A model generated the notes under the pieces. The model was not told the DNA's origin. It made no database searches and was given only the letters and a program-made list of their open reading frames with translations. DNA of 64,000 bases, from positions 26,248,001 through 26,312,000 of the forward strand of contig CM076152.1 of the NCBI GenBank assembly GCA_038025085.1, read 5' to 3'. Positions 11,526-22,300 of the stretch are shown piece after piece. The DNA is from Tetragonia tetragonoides (Eukaryota > Streptophyta > Magnoliopsida > Caryophyllales > Aizoaceae). Numbering within the stretch: position 1 is the first letter of the stretch; every line of letters starts with the position of its first letter. The translations under genes were made by a program, and so were the position numbers.

Positions 11526-13073
11526 CTACTCCGTAGCTTCGGTAGTAGGGACGACATCCTCCATGGGTTCATCAACCTTTGTGCCTTCCGCTTCACGTTC
11601 CTTGGGAGCCCATCTCTCTCGAACCACGAGCTCTTCTTCTTTTTCAACCTCCATTAGAGGAGCACTTGAAGAGGCTTCATGATCGTTGGCCCGAATATGG
11701 GGCCTCTCTTCCGGCTTAGTAGTAATCTTGGCTAGAGCTTTCTTGGCCTTCGGGTTGAGAACACTTTTCACATGCTTGACTCCCTTTTGTTTACCCTACC
11801 CTTTGGGATCATTGGGGTTAGAAAGCCTTAAGCTAGCATTAACCGATTGGGCCATAAGATTGTCTTGTTCGGATTTCCTGCATGCACGACGGCCTTCCAT
11901 GGTCTTACAATCCATCCAAACTTCATAAACTGAAGATATAGCCGTTAGGGCCTTAATGTGAGGAATGCTCCACTTTGGACGACGGTCCCATGCACACTCC
12001 CAAGATCTCACCATACTAATAGACAAAACCCAGGTAGCAGGCGCAACACTATTCTTCTATGGGATAATCTGGCGTTTCCCATATTGCCGCATGATACGGC
12101 AAGGAAATATGTAAGTCAAATTTTGAAGACCAAGGATTTGATAATATCCCGTCTCCTTGCTACATCCGATTGTGGATTTTAGGCCCCACTACTTGATAGT
12201 CCATGTTAGCAAAGGGCAAGCTTTAAGGTATCCACGCCATTCATCAATGGTGGATTCATAATAAAGCCTTCGGTGGGCAGGAAACTGCTTTGGTTGATAT
12301 TTAAGCGCATTAGCCGGCCTCTCAATGAAGCACATATGCTCCAAAAGCCATATCTACAAAAACACAAACACGAAAAATAATAAAGTTAGGTATCCATTAA
12401 AGATTCAAACTTTATAAAATATCCAAAGCAATTATTCAAGCACTCACTTGAAGGAGAAGAGGGCTTCCCGTCCATCCACCATGCGATGGTTCTTGTTTCT
12501 TGCGGTCCAAGGACATTAGGGTTTCACCAAGAACAAGAGACGTAGGGGTAAAATCGTTTTGAATTTGTTCAACAATTCTAAGCATACAAGTTTTACCATT
12601 ATTACCTCCACCAACAAAGAGGTACCTATGTAAGAGACATAAGATAAAAGCACGCGTATAATATGTCTCATTATGATCATCCCTTACCTTGGGGAAAAAG
12701 ATATCAATCACACCATTGAGGTCTAGCTCACCGGTCCGAGCCACAGAAGAGGCTTGTGGTGGGGAGACACCAAGATACCTTTTATAGTAGCCTTAAAGGT
12801 TGGCCCCGAGCCATGGGGTTGCAGGAGCTTGGTCATGGGGAATCCAAGTATGGCGGCAAATTCTTCGGGAAGAGGACACAATTCATTATAGCCCAATCTA
12901 AAAACATGGAGTTTGTCATCCCAAAATTCAACCGCAGCCTCGAGAAGGTTCCAAACAACTTGAACTTGCTTTAGGTGGAAGAGAGCATTCAAGTGAAAAG
13001 GCACAAGTCTGATCCTCTCTTCAGGGGTCATGGATTACAACCACTTATCAAACTTAACCTCAAAACATGCCAT
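11526..13073 (-). pseudogene. Antisense gene asA, plant mobile domain-like, copy A
   Basis: This is a two-exon gene antisense to the element. Exon 1 is 13073-12448 and begins MACFEVKFDKWL; exon 2 is 12353-11526. The intron 12354-12447 (94 nt) has CAA|GTGAGT and TTTTTGTAG|ATATGG, phase 0. The protein shows features of the plant mobile domain: WNLLEAAVEFWDDKLHVFRLGYNELCPLPEEFAAILGFPM, then GGWTGSPLLLQ-IWLLEHMCF (joined across the intron), then a basic and Glu-rich tail. Disruptions: TAA at 13035-13037 (copy B has CAA), a one-base shift near 12770 shared by both copies, and two stops in exon 2 (near 12059 and 11803) that copy B lacks. Extra antisense ORFs of this kind are known from Tat elements; assignment to PMD is by motif only. 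Confidence 0.75.
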
Positions 13074-13171
13074 GGCTGAAATCTAAATTAATTGGGAGTT
13101 TCTCTCTCTAAAAAGCTCTCTATTGCTATGGAATTATGAAGGTGATGTCCCAAAATCGGACTACCCCAAGG

Positions 13172-13179
13172 CTTATATA
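13172..13179 (-). promoter_or_regulatory. TATA box of antisense gene asA
   Basis: TATATAAG on the minus strand, about 100 bases upstream of the asA start codon and about 35 bases downstream of the GC-rich cluster. In copy B the same site reads TATCTAAG, so it is damaged there. Confidence 0.6.
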
Positions 13180-13214
13180 GGGCTCGCACGAAAAAAACAC
13201 GAAAATATGGCAAC

Positions 13215-13400
13215 CCGTCGGAAAAAAGACTTCAGCGGCCTATAGGGCAGCCGCCGAAGGCTCGGCGGCCACGATATGGGAGCCAAGGCCCAGCGGCCCA
13301 GCCGCTGAAACTCAGCGGCCAGCCGCCCAGCCTCCGCGGCCCCTCTTTTTACCCCCGCTCCTTCGTGTCAGCCGCTGAGCGCCTTCCTTCGGTCACCGAG
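13215..13400 (-). promoter_or_regulatory. GC-rich CAGCGGC motif cluster upstream of asA, copy A
   Basis: A GC-rich island in otherwise AT-rich DNA, made of repeated CAGCGGCC/GCCGCTGA/GGCGGC words in both orientations. It lies directly upstream of the asA TATA box. The same words make up the island upstream of the LTR TATA box and the island upstream of asB. Confidence 0.6.
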
Positions 13401-13700
13401 CCCATTTTTCGAGACAACCCTCTTCTACCCGGTTTCGGACACTTTCCCACAATTTCCTTATTTCTTTTTGGATGATTATCATCTTTCATTTTTATTACAC
13501 TCTTTTTCTACTTATTAATTTCATTTCATTTTTGCACCCCTTTCTTTTTTTTATTTTTTTAGGGGGGACAGGGTACACCTAATTTTAACTTTTTGGTTGT
13601 ACCATTTTTTGCTACATGGCTATTACTTGCGCTTTTGTTTGACTACCTGTGCATTTGCATTAGCCTAATTATATGGAGGGACCAATAAAGCAGCAATATA

Positions 13701-16468
13701 TTACAAAGCAAAGTCGTAGAAATCATCACCCGCATCAGCATCCGTGCGGAGCACCTCAAAGTGATCCTCCGACCTCCGTGGCTCGTCACCGAAGATCGAC
13801 GCCACCAACTGGCCCGGGTCAAAGGAAGAATGACGGGCAGGCTCTTGATATGAGCACCCCTCCTCGGCATAACTCGAATCATACCCCCAAGAAGAACGAG
13901 GAGGCATGGTAGGCATCATAGGAACAGGGACAGGGGGCTGGTAATCAAGACCGCCATAAGGAGCATACCCCGCGTACCCAGGATAAGAAGAATACATCGG
14001 CATAGGCACAGGAGTAGGCTCCACAAACTGGATCATCTTACTCCCACCAGGACGCTCCGTCCGAAGCACAGGCTCTCTCTCTCTCTCCTAGGACTCTCCC
14101 TCCGAGGGCTCCTCTCATGAGAAGGGCTACGCTCAGGTGAGCTCACGACCTCATCATCAAACATAACCACCTGTCGGGACCGACGAGGAAGAGGATGATG
14201 GTACTCAACCTGAAACCCACCAAGCATATAAGATACATTTCTCGAAGCATACATCTTTGAAGATGCAAAGTCAAAGCTTACGTTATCCAAGTCGGCTCTC
14301 GAGCAAGTGCCCTTCGAAAGAGCTCGAGATATCCAGGATTTCATAGCATGCATCATCTTGAAGACCTTCCCGGTCTGCTCATGGTCAAGCTGCACAAAAC
14401 AAAAGTCAATACAAGCATATAAGTGGTAAAAATCACATGCAACAAGTAAAATTACGAATTTACCCCTGGATGGCCAACTGGAATAGGAAGGCCCTAGATG
14501 CCCTCATCAAGGTCCTCCGTCATCGGGACCTGTCCCCAACATTCCTTCCCACCACAGTCCCGACCTCGGACCCCTATATCCGGAACATCCACGTCGATGG
14601 CATCGACCCGAGGCTCCTATGAAGTAAAGTAGGTTAGCAACTAACAAAACAAGAAAAGCATAGAATAACAAGTACAAAGTTCTTACCTTCAAGCCCACAA
14701 ATGAAGGCATGAGGCGATCACGACGGAACTGCTCGTAGTGCCCCGCAAGGTCCGCCGCAGGCTCCCTCAAATATCGCATAGCATCCGAGCCCACCATGGC
14801 CTCCGCAACCTGCTCGCGAGACAAGCACCTCACCAAGAACATGGTCGAGGGAGGATCCAAGGGAATCCTCGGTCCCACCACATCAGGATAAACCTGATGA
14901 AAGATCCGCTCTCCCAAATACCACTCAAAAGAGAACGGACCCGCAATCAGGATCCTCTGGCGGTCTATCACCCTAGATGCTAGGACAGCATCCGAAGCCA
15001 ACCCATGGTACTTCGCCCAAGGGAAGTAGTCAATCTACACAAACATGCAACATAAGATATTTCCACATCATGAAATACAATCCATGCAACAAAAAGCAAA
15101 ATTGCGTTACCTTGTGCCAGTCTAGGCGCAAGAGGGCCTCCCTATACTGCGGAAGGGTCTGGAAGGGCGCAGGACCCCTATGACGCCATGCCCTGCAAAC
15201 CGGGAAATCCGACTCCCAGCCCGTAGGCGCCATGTCCGGGAAATGCTCAAAGAACCAAGGCTACATCAAAATATGAAATTAAGCACCATACACTTAAATA
15301 ATGCAAATCACCAAAATGGATACAAAAACAAAACGCACCTGCAAGGCCTTCCGAAAACCGCACAAGCTCACGGGAGGAAGAGTCGACTGCTTGTATCCCT
15401 CATCATTCACGCGGCAAGCGAACCGCATACACCTGAAGAGGTTGGCGTAACCCGGCAACCCCCAGTTGTACTCTCTCACCCTCTCCCAATCCAACAAGCT
15501 AGGGAGGTAAATAGCATGAATACGCTCTCCCTTTTCACCAAAGATGGTGGTGGCAAGGAGATAGGCGATGAACATCCTCACCTTCTGCTCCACCGAGGTA
15601 TTTCTCTTGTACCTCGCATCAGTCAAAGCAACGTAGATCTTGCTATAGGGACGATAATGGTGACCCCAGGTATTCCCCCAAGGTCCAAACAACTCCACCA
15701 TCTCCGTCTTACGTTTCGAAATGGAAACGTCATACACAATGGGTGTACCCGCGCAAGGCACCCCAGTCAGCATAGCAAACTCCGACGTAGTGATCATCAT
15801 CTCCCCATTAAGGAAGTGGAACGTGTTGGTAGTATCCCAAAAAGGCTCCAAAGACAAGCGGACAATACATCTCTTGACTCGCTCAACCGAGTCCTCCGCT
15901 TTCAAAAGGGGCCTAAACCCCGCACCCAAAACTGCACTGTGCACCTCTTTTGGAAAGATCTTAAAAAGCTTCACCGAAGAACCATAATTACCACGGGGCT
16001 TCAAATTCTCATCGGGTTCCTATGATCAAATTTGGTACCTCTTAGGTTCACATTTCAACCAAATGTTCAATCCTAAGCATGTTTCTACGTTCGTTCAAGC
16101 AGCGCAAGATCACATGCGCTACAAACTTGACAATTGCGTACAATTTCTACACAAAATCTACTCAAGGTAAAGCACATAAACTAAAATTCAATGCATAAAA
16201 CTATGAATTCAAAGTTTTAGGCTTACCACAAACTTGGAAGCACGGGAACTCAAGTGAGTCTCTGGTAGAAAAAACAACTCCGACCGATCCCAAATGATGT
16301 CGGCATCCTATCCGACTCTTTATACTTATCTTGAGGGAAGGCCACATTGAGCTTCCTCTTGGAAGGCTTGACATTGGAAGGAAAAGCTTTGGTGAAGATG
16401 TTAATTTCTTCAACCTCTTCCCGAACCTCGGCCCTTCTACTACTCTTCTTCGCCAATTTAGGAGCCAT
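13701..16468 (-). pseudogene. Antisense gene asB, seven-exon plant mobile domain-like gene, copy A
   Basis: Exons on the minus strand: 16468-16227, 16019-15339, 15260-15111, 15034-14687, 14616-14464, 14389-14282, 14209-13701. All six introns (207, 78, 76, 70, 74, 72 nt) begin GT, end AG and are phase 0, giving about 730 codons. Exon 1 is basic (MAPKLAKKSSRR). Exons 2-3 hold a PMD-like core: RCIVRLSLEPFWDTTNTFHF, GEMMITTSEFAMLTGVPCAG, YNWGLPGYANLFRCM, then PWFFEHFPDM. Exon 4 has FEWYLGERIFHQVYPD. The last exons are Ser/Arg/Glu-rich and then Pro/Tyr/Gly-rich. Damage: a one-base deletion in exon 1 relative to copy B, TAG at 14494-14496 (CAG in copy B) and a CT-run slip near 14080. Low similarity to asA beyond the shared fold suggests an old duplication or separate capture. 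Confidence 0.78.
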
Positions 16469-16756
16469 AAAGATTTATGAGCAAAGCAAGCAAGAACAAA
16501 CAAGCAAAGATGGGAATTGGGATTTTCTCTCTCCAAGGGTTTCAAAAACGGACTCTCAAATTCACCCCAAATTTGTGAGAAATCACAAATAAACTTCAAA
16601 TTATGCAAATATGCAAACCCAAGCAAATGCAAGCAAAAAGAATCAAATTTGAGTAAGAAATGAAGGTTGGGCAACAATGGAGGTAGAGAGAGAGAGTCTT
16701 GAAAATTTGGGGAAAAATGACCCAAAAATTCGGCTCCTCAAAGGAAATACCCGATT

Positions 16757-16990
16757 TTCGCCTGTGAACCGGCCCGGCGGCCAGGTTCAGGGCCGCCCAC
16801 GTTCAGCGGCCCAGACGCTGGCCCTGGCGACCTGCCGCTGGCCCCGACGCTGAGCCGCCAGGCCGGGCGGCCCCTCTAATAGCCTTCGCACGGCGTTTTG
16901 AGCCGCTGAGCGGACCCGTAAAGGCCGCCCAGCACTCGGCGGCCCTGCGCATGGCCGCCGAACCGATTTTCTCGTTCGCCCCTCTCGGGG
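16757..16990 (-). promoter_or_regulatory. GC-rich CAGCGGC motif cluster upstream of asB, copy A
   Basis: An island of GGCGGCC, CAGCGGC and GCCGCTG words 290-520 bases upstream of the asB start. No clear TATA box lies between it and the gene, but a pyrimidine patch (CTCTCTCTCT on the minus strand, about 16686-16700) is where a TATA-less plant start might be. Confidence 0.5.
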
Positions 16991-17200
16991 CGGGCCCACG
17001 AGTTCAAATTCCCCGCGGGATTGCATTTCTCGATCGTTGGAAGCCCGGGAGATTCGAACATGTCACTCGAAGTGACTCTTTTGCCCCCGCAGCTTGGTTT
17101 CCTATCCTAGGGACCTAGTATTATCTATTTTTATAGGCACAATTTTTATAGGCACATGCATTTTTATTTTATTTTTGCAGGCACAATTTTCCTAAACACA

Positions 17201-17400
17201 GAAGCAGAGCAACATATCGCTCTTTGACGTTGAGGATATTAAAATTAGCGTCCGGTCGACAACAATTAAAGTAGACAAACACAACGCTCTTTGACGTTGA
17301 GGCTATTAAAATTAGCGTCACGTTGGCCCCTGCAAAGCAGAGCAACGCAACGCTATTTGACGACGAAGCTATTCAAATTAGCATCGCGTCAGCCCTCGCA
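17201..17400 (+). repeat. 66-bp tandem array in the 3' untranslated region, copy A
   Basis: Three units, starting near 17202, 17268 and 17334, each with AAAGCAGAGCAACACAACGC followed by TCTTTGACGTTGAGGCTAT and AAAATTAGCGTC, with scattered differences. The same array in copy B has about 3.4 units of 67 bp. Hypervariable tandem repeats just upstream of the PPT are known for Tat/Ogre elements. Confidence 0.88.
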
Positions 17401-17497
17401 AAACAGGTAACCCTGACCATAGGCATTTTCCAAAAAAAAAAAAACATTGCAGGCATTTTTAGCAAATACTTTGACCTTCGGTTTTACAAGCTCGGCC

Positions 17498-17511
17498 AAA
17501 GTGGGGGCTTC
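17498..17511 (+). other. Polypurine tract, Tat copy A
   Basis: AAAGTGGGGGCTTC directly before the LTR start TGTAGACACC. The identical tract precedes the 3' LTR of copy B. Confidence 0.75.
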
Positions 17512-19014
17512 TGTAGACACCCTAATCGGTTCTCATCCCCTGACACCGCAACGCCCGATGATGATGGTAATGGATTAACAACATGGACGTAAGTAGAAAA
17601 GGACATTGCTCGGAAATCTAGACCAAATTCCTTGAAACCTCAGTCTTTCGATATCCCTTGTTATAAGGATTCCAACGCCTTTAACCTTGCCTCAATCAGG
17701 TTCCTGGATCAAGAGATATCGCGTCTCGAAGATGTGGGTCAAAACCGCTCAATCCCGACCCCCTGGGTCAGCTCAAGGGCAAATTCATAATTTGCAGAGC
17801 ACAAAAAGATAAAAACCTCCGTCGTCAAATAGCCGTCAGGCGCGGCGGCCTTCGCAGGCTGCTCGGCGGCCAACGCGTGACACCGGGCCCATTAGGCCAA
17901 CCGCTGGCCCCAGCGGCAGCCTCGGGCCCTGGCTGCCCTTCGTGTGGCCGCTGCACTAGCTTTTTCGCTGGGCCAAGTTTTGGCACCGGGCTTCTTGCCC
18001 TAAGCCCCTAAATTCGTCCCCTAACTCTATAAATACTCTTTTTCACCCTCTTTTGCAGGAGGTCAGACAATTCCACAATTTTGAGAGCGCATATTTCCCC
18101 AAATCAAAGAGAATTCAGAAATCTGAAGATCCAAGCAGGCAATACACCTAGCCTAGCACCCAAGATCGAAGAGCAATCCTAATTCTACTAGTACCGTTCG
18201 AATAGAAAGTCCAGGTTAACCATCCTGAGGGTCTATCTCTTTAATAAAACTCTTGTTTTATCGTTTATTAATCATGTTTTATTTAGCTTTTGATTATGGT
18301 TGAATAAACTTGTATGTTTTGGGTTTTGTACATAAATATGCATGCTTAGTAAATATAAAGTTAGCATCTTTTTATTAGTTTATGCAAGTTTGCATCTTTT
18401 CGTAGTTTTTGCATGCATATAGTAGCCCCTTAGGTTTATTTTAGCATAAAGTTATTATCTTTACATCATTAACGGTTTTATTGATGTGCATATACAATGC
18501 TTGGCGCGTTTAGCAAAGTTGATGGGTTGGAGCGTTAATTTAAAGCTTATATCTTGTTTATGCTTGTTAATAGCATGCATGTAAATTGGATATAAATTGT
18601 GCAAAGCGATAACATAGGTAATTTGGTTGTTCTTAAACCGCCTAGTTAATTTAGGATCTTGGACGACCGGATTTGTATGGAACCATATAGTATAAAAAAA
18701 CGTTTGACATGGATAAGCTTAGTAGAGGCCGTTTATACGGGCGATATTGATGAAATTCGTTTTGTTTATTTCATACCTACATCCCCGAACTCAATATTTA
18801 GTCCCCATGGGAATGAGTCAATTCCCAATAGAAATTGGGATGCACCTTTTATGGTTTCCAATTGTTTCCTTAAAAATTGGTGGCGGCTTCTTATTTGCAA
18901 ATTGTTCCTTATAATTAATTTGAATCGCATGCAATACATTATTTAAGAACCAATAATTCCAACTAAAAATCGATTCGCGCGTTTTAGGGCGCCGGAAAGG
19001 CGAGGGTTCTTACA
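17512..19014 (+). repeat. 3' LTR of Tat copy A, about 1.5 kb
   Basis: Starts TGTAGACACC after the PPT and ends GGTTCTTACA; homologous along its length to 22302-23913. Contains a GC-rich CAGCGGC-type island (about 17835-17985), a TATA box TATAAATA at 18028-18035, and an AT-rich 3' half. ORFs inside it are chance. Confidence 0.9.
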
Positions 19015-19132
19015 GCGAGTTGGGTGTCTAACACCTTCCTAGCTCGTACCTACGCCCCCGAACTCATTTATGAAGTCAATTTCCCCGATAGGGATTCGGA
19101 TGCACAGGAGTTGAGTTGACGTCTTTCTAGAC

Positions 19133-19973
19133 TATGGACATCACCTCCAAGGTTTCAAAATTACCTTATATGAAAGACCAACTTGCCGTGGTGAGTTTGT
19201 TTTCTTTCGGGCGTTGCTTATTAATTCGTCCATGAGTACTGATGGGCGTGTTTTTCCTTTTGCAGCTCTTATCCATTAACACTGGGCTGATTAAGAGAGA
19301 TAAGGATACAACGAGGGATCTGGAAGCCGTCCATGAAGCGGTCAGCATGGTGGAGCTATACAAGAAACGGGCTCAGTATTGGGAATACAAGTTCTATGCC
19401 AAGGAGAAAGAGTATGACGCTGCTCGGAAGGACATATCCAATGCCGACCTTCTGAGGAAGGACATAAAGCAGTGTGAGGCCGACCATGAGGCCAAGTTAT
19501 TTGCGTTGAAGGATCAGCTGGCTGCTGCCGAGAGGCGTCAAGAGTAGGCCCAAGCGAAGGCCGAAACCATGTCTGAAGAAGTCATTCACCTTAGGGAGGT
19601 GGCTTCAAAAGCGACGACCGAGAGAGACGGCGCTTTAATGTGGGCTGAGAAGCTCTCAACTTCAGCTTAGACCTTAACCGATGAGAATCGATCTTATGCC
19701 GACAAGGTTTCTGGTTATTAGACGCAGCTGTCGTCGATTTCCGAAAAGCTAAAGGTCTTGGAGAACTCTTCGTCACAGGGCGATGCGATTGGTGATTTTA
19801 AACAATCGAATGAGTATCGATCCTATGGTGATGCAAAGTACCGTAGGGGGTTTGTTGCTGCTCAGACATGTTGTACTGTCGTGCTTCAGGATCTGGTCGA
19901 TCCGGGTAGTCAGCTAGTCGTTAAGGCCGCCCTTGACAAAACGGGCGATAGCTCGGACTCCGAGAGTTATTAG
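19133..19973 (+). pseudogene. Antisense coiled-coil gene fragment, C-terminal part
   Basis: A first short exon (MDITSKVSKLPYMKDQLAV) ends GCCGTG|GTGAGT; the intron is 19191-19265 (75 nt), ending TTTTGCAG; the next exon runs to 19973. The exon encodes a charged coiled coil (DLEAVHEAVSMVELYKKRAQ, then Lys/Glu/Asp-rich heptads) ending in a Ser/Asp tail SSDSESY. In-frame stops at 19545-19547, about 19668 and near 19720 break it. The combination resembles the C-termini of antisense proteins called putative gypsy-type transposon protein in plant annotations; that is a tentative likeness. It is antisense to the integrase at 21729-22300. Confidence 0.5.
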
Positions 19974-20179
19974 TTTTATGTTATATTTAATGCTTTTTGT
20001 GGAACCCCTTGTAATCGGAGTCTTTTTTACTTTCTTGGAAATAGGAATTTGACTTTTTGATGCCACGCGTCATTTCAGCTTGCTTCTGATTTTTCTATAT
20101 ATACGTAACTTGGCTCCTCTGCTTTATCTTGTTGTCATTTGTTTTTTGCTGACGAAACACAAGAGGTTTATATTGGCTT

Positions 20180-21373
20180 GTGGCAAACCTAGTGGCAAAG
20201 CCTAGGGCGTTAAAGAAGAGGGCACAGATTTATTCTGGCATCCCTTTAGTGGCAAAGCCTTTGGCCGTCAGGCTTCAGAACGACCCGTCTTTGTCTGTCC
20301 CTGTTGCTTCTAAGATAGGGGACATTGGGCAACATTTCTCTCGTACGGCTGATGGCAAGATTTTTATTGGTGATGACGAGTTTGAGCTTCTGGTAGATGG
20401 TGGAATGCTTGGGGAGCCGATGACGTCGCAGGCGTGTGATATGAGCGAGCGAGTTGGTGGCGATGAGTCTGGGGGCGGTGGAGTTGGTTGAGGCAAAAAT
20501 GGCGCCGGGCCGAGCGGTGCTGGAGACGCTGGACCGAGTACAGCAGGTGTAGGGGGCACTGATCCCGTAGTGGCACGTGACGACGGATGATTTTCATTCT
20601 TTGAGGCAAAGGCACGGGGCGACATGGGTGCTATCGAAGGTTTTTTTGCCCATCTGATGGGTATGATTCCTTCGGCCAACTTGGCCCACATATCTGGGCA
20701 ACGGTCTCGCCATATAGATCAGATTCTCCATTGCGCCTGTGAGTTCATTGTTCGATGGGCTGGTTTTACGCATTATTTTTACCCGTTGATGTTGCTGGCG
20801 AGGAAGGTCCTAGAGGGGAATAACGAGCTGTGGAAGGAGAATAAGGAGCTGTTGAGCCAGGTGCAGGAGCATGTATTCTTGGCAGAGGCGAGGTTGCAGA
20901 GCAATCTTGCCAAGACGGCGGAGTTTGAAGAAGACCGGCGCCATTTGCTTGAGAGAATTGACGCTATGACTCGCGAGCGAGATGATTAGGCGAAACAACT
21001 TGAGGGCTTTAGTGAGGGGGGTTGTGTCTCAAATTGTCCCGGCGTCGGGCCCTCTGCCTTGGGCGCTTTATTTGGAGGCTGCTCATTTTGAGTTGGGCCG
21101 AGCGAAAGAGCGGCGATGCTTCTACGAAGCTTTGGATAGCTTTTCCGGCCCTCTGACTGGGTGGAGTTGGTGAATGAGCTAGGTGGGACCGAGACTCTTG
21201 TCGGGACTGACAATCCCGTTGATTCCGATGGCCACAGTGAGTCTGCTCAACTTAGTCCTCTAGGTGACGGTGATGAAGCGGCACCGGTTCTTGACGGCGA
21301 GAGACAGTTGGGGGTCGATGCCTGTGTTGGCGCAGGCATCGACATGCGAGAGCCGGGGGCGACAGACCCGTAG
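20180..21373 (+). pseudogene. Second antisense coiled-coil coding remnant
   Basis: Pieces at 20180-20491, 20624-20989 and 21161-21373 read as coding but lie in broken frames with stops between. They include a Gly/Ser-rich linker (GGDESGGGGVG), a helix-rich stretch (LLARKVLEGNNELWKENKELLSQVQEH) and a coiled coil (DRRHLLERIDAMTRERDD), and end in an acidic Ser/Asp tail. No conserved domain was recognised. It may be part of the same antisense gene as 19133-19973 or a second one. Confidence 0.4.
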
Positions 21374-21728
21374 AAGGTTTAATTGTCTCCTTTTTTATTA
21401 ACTTTTGTACCGAGCGTTTTGGCTGACATACGTCATGGGCTCTGTTGTAAAGTTAGGAATAAGAATTTATTCGTTTTAGTTTCGTCGTGGACTAATTGTA
21501 TTCAGTGTATTAATTGACGTGAAACTATTATATTGAACTGCCTTTAGCTGATTTGTATTTTCAATCAGAGTTCATAAATGCGTGAAGTTAGGTGAAAGCG
21601 TGTGCCATTTTCATTCATGTAAATATTTTGCACCCAATGGTGTTTACAAGTGAATAGTAAAAGATTACACAGCTTGATTTCCTAGTCGCCTGATCTAATT
21701 TTGTCGTCGCCTTTCTGGCTGACGGGGA

Positions 21729-22300
21729 TTAGATGTGATATTTCATGAGGTTGGAGGTGTTCCATGTCCTCGGGATTGGCTCTCCGTCTAATGTCTGTAG
21801 GCGGTACCTTCCTTGGCAGATTTTTTCCCTAATCATGTGCGGTCCTTCCCAAGTGGGGGTCAGCTTACCAGACGTGATGCTTTGCCTATCGCTTCAGTTT
21901 TCCTCAGTACCAGGTCCCCGACATGTTAAGGCCATGGTCGGACCATTTTGTTGTATTGCCTTAACATCCGGAGGCGATATATTTCAGCTCTCAGAAGGGC
22001 GTCGCCTCTTCTTTCTGACAGGAGGTCGAGGTCTTGTCTATTGGAGGCGTTGTTGGTCTCTTCATCGTACATTAAAAATCTCAAGGTAGGTTCTTTAATT
22101 TCGATCGGGAGCACCGCCTCAGCTTGGTAGACGAGCATAAAGGGCGTTTCTCCTGTTGCGTTCTTCTCCGTGGTTCTCAAGGCCCATAGCACGTTCAAGA
22201 GCTCGTCAACCCACAGCCCCTCAGCGATATCGAGCTTCCTTTTCAAGCCCAGGAGGATCTGTTTGTTGGAGGATTCGGCATGTCCGTTGGCCTAGGGGAG
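21729..22300 (-). pseudogene. Integrase C-terminal region of a Tat-like element
   Basis: The minus strand reads ANGHAESSNKQILLGLKRKL, then WVDELLNVLWALRTTEKNATGETPFMLVY, then VLPIEI, the end of a Tat/RIRE2-type integrase core with its Glu in HAES. After a frame change near 21926 it continues HVGDLVLRKTEA, WEGPHMIREKIWQG and closes at TAA 21729-21731. A TAG at 22293-22295 precedes ANGHAES where a Gln is expected. The upstream catalytic Asp residues are lost at the insertion point of Tat copy B. Confidence 0.8.

Larger units (their letters stand above)
5332..19014 (+). mobile_element. Tat-lineage LTR retrotransposon, copy A (5' part outside window)
   Basis: Order: gag C-terminus, protease, RT, RNase H, a second archaeal-type RNase H, integrase, antisense gene asA, antisense gene asB, tandem array, PPT, 3' LTR. 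The dual RNase H and the LHQKVKL/SPKDDFPLPH motifs mark the Tat/Ogre branch of plant Ty3/gypsy. Its start and 5' LTR lie left of the window because the CRM-like element has inserted at 5331/5332. It is the same family as copy B (22302-38655) with high identity throughout. It is defective: many stops, frameshifts and small deletions. Confidence 0.92.

Noticed and set aside
15180..16025. 281-codon plus-strand ORF
   Set aside because: Lies opposite asB exons 2-3, crosses their introns and has no recognisable motif, whereas the minus-strand reading gives conserved blocks and splice sites.
17201..17400. CRISPR-like array
   Set aside because: Regular 66-bp units are direct tandem repeats without distinct spacers, in a plant retrotransposon 3' region.
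20275..20691. Pro/Ser-rich 138-codon minus-strand ORF
   Set aside because: Opposite the Gly-rich linker of the plus-strand coiled-coil remnant; low-complexity shadow.
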